Assembly (NCBI GenBank): GCA_026986455.1 | Contig: JALSON010000231.1 | Coordinates: forward strand, 1-10,047 | Source of the DNA: Thermococcaceae archaeon | GTDB taxonomy: Archaea; Methanobacteriota_B; Thermococci; Thermococcales; Thermococcaceae | Length of the DNA: 10,047 nucleotides | Reading direction: 5' to 3' | Shown here: piece by piece, positions 7,714 through 10,047 of the stretch | How positions within the stretch are numbered: position 1 is the stretch's first letter | Layout: each line of letters begins with the position of its first letter | Position numbers and translations under genes: made by a program | Notes under the pieces: model-generated | What the model was told of the DNA's origin: nothing | Database searches by the model: none | Seen by the model: only the letters and a program-made list of their open reading frames with translations

Positions 7714-8612
7714 AAGTAAAAGTAAGTGTGATCATTCCGGTTTACAATAGACCTATATTGTTACGACGCGCGGTCAAGAGTGTATTGGCTCAAACTTATC
7801 AGAATTTTGAGATCATTGTAGTTGATGATGGTTCTAGTGAGGATGTAACTAAAGTGGTCCACGGTTTTCATGACGAAAGGCTCAAATACATACGACATTT
7901 AGAAAATAAAGGGGCCGCTGCTGCTAGAAATACGGGAATCAGAATAGCGCAGGGGGAATATATAGCTTTTTTGGATGCAGATGATGAGTGGTTTCCCAAG
8001 AAACTGGAAAGCCAGTTGCAAGTTTTTGAAAGCGGTTCGTCCCAGTTAGGTTTAATGTATGGTGGCTATATAGTTGTCAGTAAAGATGGTAAGATGATCA
8101 GGGCGTTTAGACCCCAGTGCAAGGGATGGGTGTACGAGGATCTTCTTTTGGGAAAATGTATAAAAACCACCTCCACGATAATTTGTAAGAGGGTGGTTTT
8201 CGAAAAGACGGGGATGTTTGACGAATTGCTGCCTCCTACTGAGGATTATGACATGTGGTTAAGAATTGCACGTTATTATGCAGTGGACTTTGTGAAGGGG
8301 CCTCTTGCAAAGATCTGGATCTCCGGTGGGAATATATCTGCGGATATGAAAGCGCGTTTGATGGCAAAGGAGAGATTGGTGAAAAAACTGGAGCCAGATC
8401 TCAAAACCCGAAAGAGGGCTTACGCCCGTCACCATTTCGAACTCGCTGTCTTGTATCTTCACGAAGGGCTTTGGACTCAGGCTAAAAGGGAGATTTGGAC
8501 GGCTGTGAGGGCTTATCCTCATCCTCAATATCTTCTGCGCTTTTTTGCTATAGGTATGGGGGAAGGGTTCTATAGAAAATTGACTTCGCTGAAAAGAAAA
8601 GTAAGATGGTAA
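7710..8612 (+). CDS. GT2-family glycosyltransferase (GT-A fold)
   Basis: 300 residues. The GT-A nucleotide-binding start VSVIIPVYNRP (5-15) leads to FEIIVVDDGSSED (33-45), GAAAARNTGI (68-77) and YIAFLDADDEW (84-94), with D89/D91 as the metal-binding DxD-type motif. TEDYDMWLRIA (177-187) holds the acidic E-D pair expected to supply the catalytic base. It is the only GT2 enzyme among five transferases here. The C-terminal part (about 235-280) is helical with A-V-L-Y-L-H-E-G-L-W-T-Q-A-K-R-E-I, resembling one TPR-like hairpin. ATG 7710 overlaps the FkbM stop by 4 bases, with AAAGGG ending 8 bases upstream. The protein ends in a basic tail (K290-W300), compatible with membrane contact. Sugar specificity unknown. 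Confidence 0.94.
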   Translation: MKVKVSVIIPVYNRPILLRRAVKSVLAQTYQNFEIIVVDDGSSEDVTKVVHGFHDERLKYIRHLENKGAAAARNTGIRIAQGEYIAFLDADDEWFPKKLESQLQVFESGSSQLGLMYGGYIVVSKDGKMIRAFRPQCKGWVYEDLLLGKCIKTTSTIICKRVVFEKTGMFDELLPPTEDYDMWLRIARYYAVDFVKGPLAKIWISGGNISADMKARLMAKERLVKKLEPDLKTRKRAYARHHFELAVLYLHEGLWTQAKREIWTAVRAYPHPQYLLRFFAIGMGEGFYRKLTSLKRKVRW

Positions 8613-9847
8613 CGAAAAGCACCCGTGGCATATTATCCAAGATCAGTGGGGTAATTCATATAGATCTCACTTACTACCTCGGCGGTGGAGTGTGGCTTAC
8701 TCTCTCAACGGGGGTTGCTCTCATTTCCAGCTTCGCTCTTTCTGCTTTATTTGCACGTTTTACTTCTAAGGAGTTTTATGGGCAGTATAAATTTGTGTTT
8801 TCCTTATTGTCTCTACTAGCAATTTTTTCCTTACCTGGGATGGATACGGCTGTTACTCAATCAATTGCTCAAGGGTATAAAAATTCATTTCTTAAAGCAA
8901 CACAAGAAAAACTGCGGTGGTCTTTAGTTGGATGTATTGGTTTAATCGTGACAGCGATATATTATTTTCATCACCAAAAGAATTTAGGATGGGTATTTAT
9001 TTTGGCATTGCCACTATTTATATTGGTATATGGGCTCCCTATAGGTCCTGCCTTTATCGGCAGGAAACAGTTTAAAATCTTTGGTATATACAATATTCTC
9101 CAAAATGGATTACGACTATTGCTCGTAGGGATGGCTATATTTATTTCACGAAGCGTCCTTGTTGTAGTGGTGACTTCTCTCCTTGCTCAATCTATCGTCA
9201 ACGTAATGGCCTTTCCTCTGGCGTTTAGGCAGAGTAGAGAGGGAATAAAAGATGATGCTGGTTTGATCAGCTACGGGCGTCACCTTACATTGATAAACAG
9301 CCTGACAACCATCACACTAAACCTAAGCCGTGCGTTATTGGTATCTTTTGTGGGATTTCAGGGATTAGCAGTATATTCCATTGCTTCGATCCTACCTGAT
9401 ATAGCCAGGGGGTTTCTAAAACAAATTCGTACATTAACGCTTCCGAAGTTATCAAAGGATGATGTCAGCGAAGTATATCCTAAGATACAGGCACGTCTAG
9501 TGTATTTACTGCTTATAGGGTTTATTTCGTTTCTTATAGTAGCGTTATTCTTGCCTTTTCTGATATTATATGTATATTCTGCTAAGTACATTGATGCGGT
9601 ATTGCCTGCAGAGATTTTATCGATTTCCTTGATTTTTACACCCCTATCAAATGTTTTGGCCTCTGCTTTAACGGCGCAAAGGAGAAAAGGAAACTTATAC
9701 CTCGCGCACGTAGTTTATGCCATAATTGGAATAGCATTATTGATAGCGTTAGCCCCTTCTTGGGGTGTTGTTGGTGCTGCTACGAGCTTAGTAGCAGCGA
9801 GATTGGGGAGTACATTGTATGCATGGTATTGTGTTCGGGAAATGTAA
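8606..9847 (+). CDS. Polysaccharide flippase, Wzx/PST type (MOP superfamily)
   Basis: 413 residues with about eleven or twelve hydrophobic segments (roughly 28-51, 62-78, 105-121, 127-145, 165-181, 183-205, 230-260, 298-325, 334-355, 365-383, 386-408). The opening G-G-G-V-W-L-T-L-S-T-G-V-A-L-I and A-R-F-T-S-K-E-F-Y-G-Q-Y-K-F (50-63), plus the final G-V-V-G-A-A-T-S-L-V-A-A-R (387-399), are typical of polysaccharide biosynthesis/transport proteins that flip undecaprenyl-linked oligosaccharides across the inner membrane. It is at the short end of the family's usual 410-500 residues. ATG 8606 overlaps the GT2 gene by 7 bases; the upstream sequence is A-rich without a clear Shine-Dalgarno, so coupled translation is likely. 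Sampled rows are 33-35% GC, among the lowest in the window. It is the last intact gene of the operon. Confidence 0.88.
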   Translation: MVTKSTRGILSKISGVIHIDLTYYLGGGVWLTLSTGVALISSFALSALFARFTSKEFYGQYKFVFSLLSLLAIFSLPGMDTAVTQSIAQGYKNSFLKATQEKLRWSLVGCIGLIVTAIYYFHHQKNLGWVFILALPLFILVYGLPIGPAFIGRKQFKIFGIYNILQNGLRLLLVGMAIFISRSVLVVVVTSLLAQSIVNVMAFPLAFRQSREGIKDDAGLISYGRHLTLINSLTTITLNLSRALLVSFVGFQGLAVYSIASILPDIARGFLKQIRTLTLPKLSKDDVSEVYPKIQARLVYLLLIGFISFLIVALFLPFLILYVYSAKYIDAVLPAEILSISLIFTPLSNVLASALTAQRRKGNLYLAHVVYAIIGIALLIALAPSWGVVGAATSLVAARLGSTLYAWYCVREM

Positions 9848-9892
9848 CCATTCAGCCTTGCCAGAATCGGGCAAATGGGTGACAATAGAGTC

Positions 9893-9952
9893 ATGACTAA
9901 ATTTGTGATGCCGACCCGTGAAGAGATTCATCGAGCCTACCTGGAAGGATAG
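9893..9952 (+). pseudogene. Remnant of a transposase N-terminus, IS66-like
   Basis: ATG 9893 opens 19 codons ending at TAG 9950-9952 and reads MTKFVMPTREEIHRAYLEG. P-T-R-E-E-I-H-x-A-Y-x-x-G resembles from memory the first residues of IS66-type transposases, which normally continue with G-E-E-A-V and a coiled coil. Here the similarity stops right after Gly19, exactly where a TGTCAAG sequence typical of another IS end begins, so the gene appears cut by a later insertion or recombination. No coding continuation is seen up to the window edge. A very small genuine gene is the alternative, but less likely. Confidence 0.5.
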
Positions 9953-10047
9953 TGTCAAGTTTTTTCTGTAAAAAGGGTGAGGTGACGGGCATCCTTGCAG
10001 GCGACGAATTTTTAAGGTTTGCTTCCAGATAGTGCAGTGGCGCCTCC
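9951..10047. mobile_element. Possible terminus of a second insertion sequence, running off the window
   Basis: AGTGTCAAGTTTTTTCTGTA begins where the transposase remnant breaks off. TGTCAAG followed by a T-run and TGTAAA resembles, from memory, termini of IS256-type (mutator) elements, which read inward from TTGACA-like ends. The rest of the stretch holds no recognisable gene; the minus strand is open from the edge but its translation is unfamiliar. Without the other end or a target duplication this remains tentative. Confidence 0.3.

Noticed and set aside
9847..9880. Possible hairpin terminator (TTGCC at 9858-9862 with GGCAA at 9870-9874)
   Set aside because: The stem is only 5 base pairs, outer pairing is imperfect and no T-run follows, so it does not qualify as an intrinsic terminator.
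9819..10047. Minus-strand open frame from the right edge
   Set aside because: It passes through the transposase remnant and IS end, has a translation matching no family known to me, and cannot be judged without downstream sequence.
1..10047. CRISPR arrays, tRNA or rRNA genes
   Set aside because: I saw no regularly spaced repeats, and coding sequence fills all but the last 200 bases.

Overview
The window carries a single-direction (+ strand) polysaccharide biosynthesis operon of nine complete genes. It is preceded by the 3' end of a sugar-nucleotide epimerase gene and followed by debris of insertion sequences. Nearly all genes touch or overlap (gaps of -11 to +21 bases), and no promoter or terminator is visible inside the block, so it reads as one transcription unit that starts upstream of the window.

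Layout: 1-162, C-terminus of an NAD-dependent epimerase/dehydratase. 159-1301, GT4 glycosyltransferase. 1294-2103, class I SAM methyltransferase. 2093-3316, 3338-4513 and 4523-5602, three more GT4 glycosyltransferases, all different from each other. 5616-6878, multi-pass O-antigen polymerase/ligase-like protein. 6892-7713, FkbM-family methyltransferase. 7710-8612, GT2 glycosyltransferase. 8606-9847, multi-pass flippase (Wzx/PST type). 9848-10047, no intact gene: a 19-codon remnant resembling the N-terminus of an IS66-type transposase runs straight into what looks like the terminus of a different IS.

How the genes fit together (inference from families): an epimerase supplies a nucleotide sugar; five glycosyltransferases assemble an oligosaccharide on a lipid carrier at the cytoplasmic face; two methyltransferases decorate sugars; the Wzx-like protein flips the lipid-linked unit; the Wzy/WaaL-like protein polymerises or ligates it outside. 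The initiating phosphoglycosyl transferase and any chain-length or export proteins are not in the window, so whether the product is capsule, O-antigen, exopolysaccharide or an S-layer/protein glycan cannot be decided here.

Organism: a bacterium. The first 120 bases are about 70% GC by hand count, while sampled rows of the polymerase and flippase genes are about 33-37% GC. This suggests a moderately to highly GC-rich genome carrying a lower-GC, horizontally assembled glycan locus. The style of the GT genes and the use of a TTG start would suit a Chloroflexota-like or other environmental bacterium, but this is only a guess. I found no system of an unknown kind; the most interesting signals are compositional mosaicism inside two GT genes, GT4 proteins with an altered E-x7-E motif, and the nested IS scar at the right edge.
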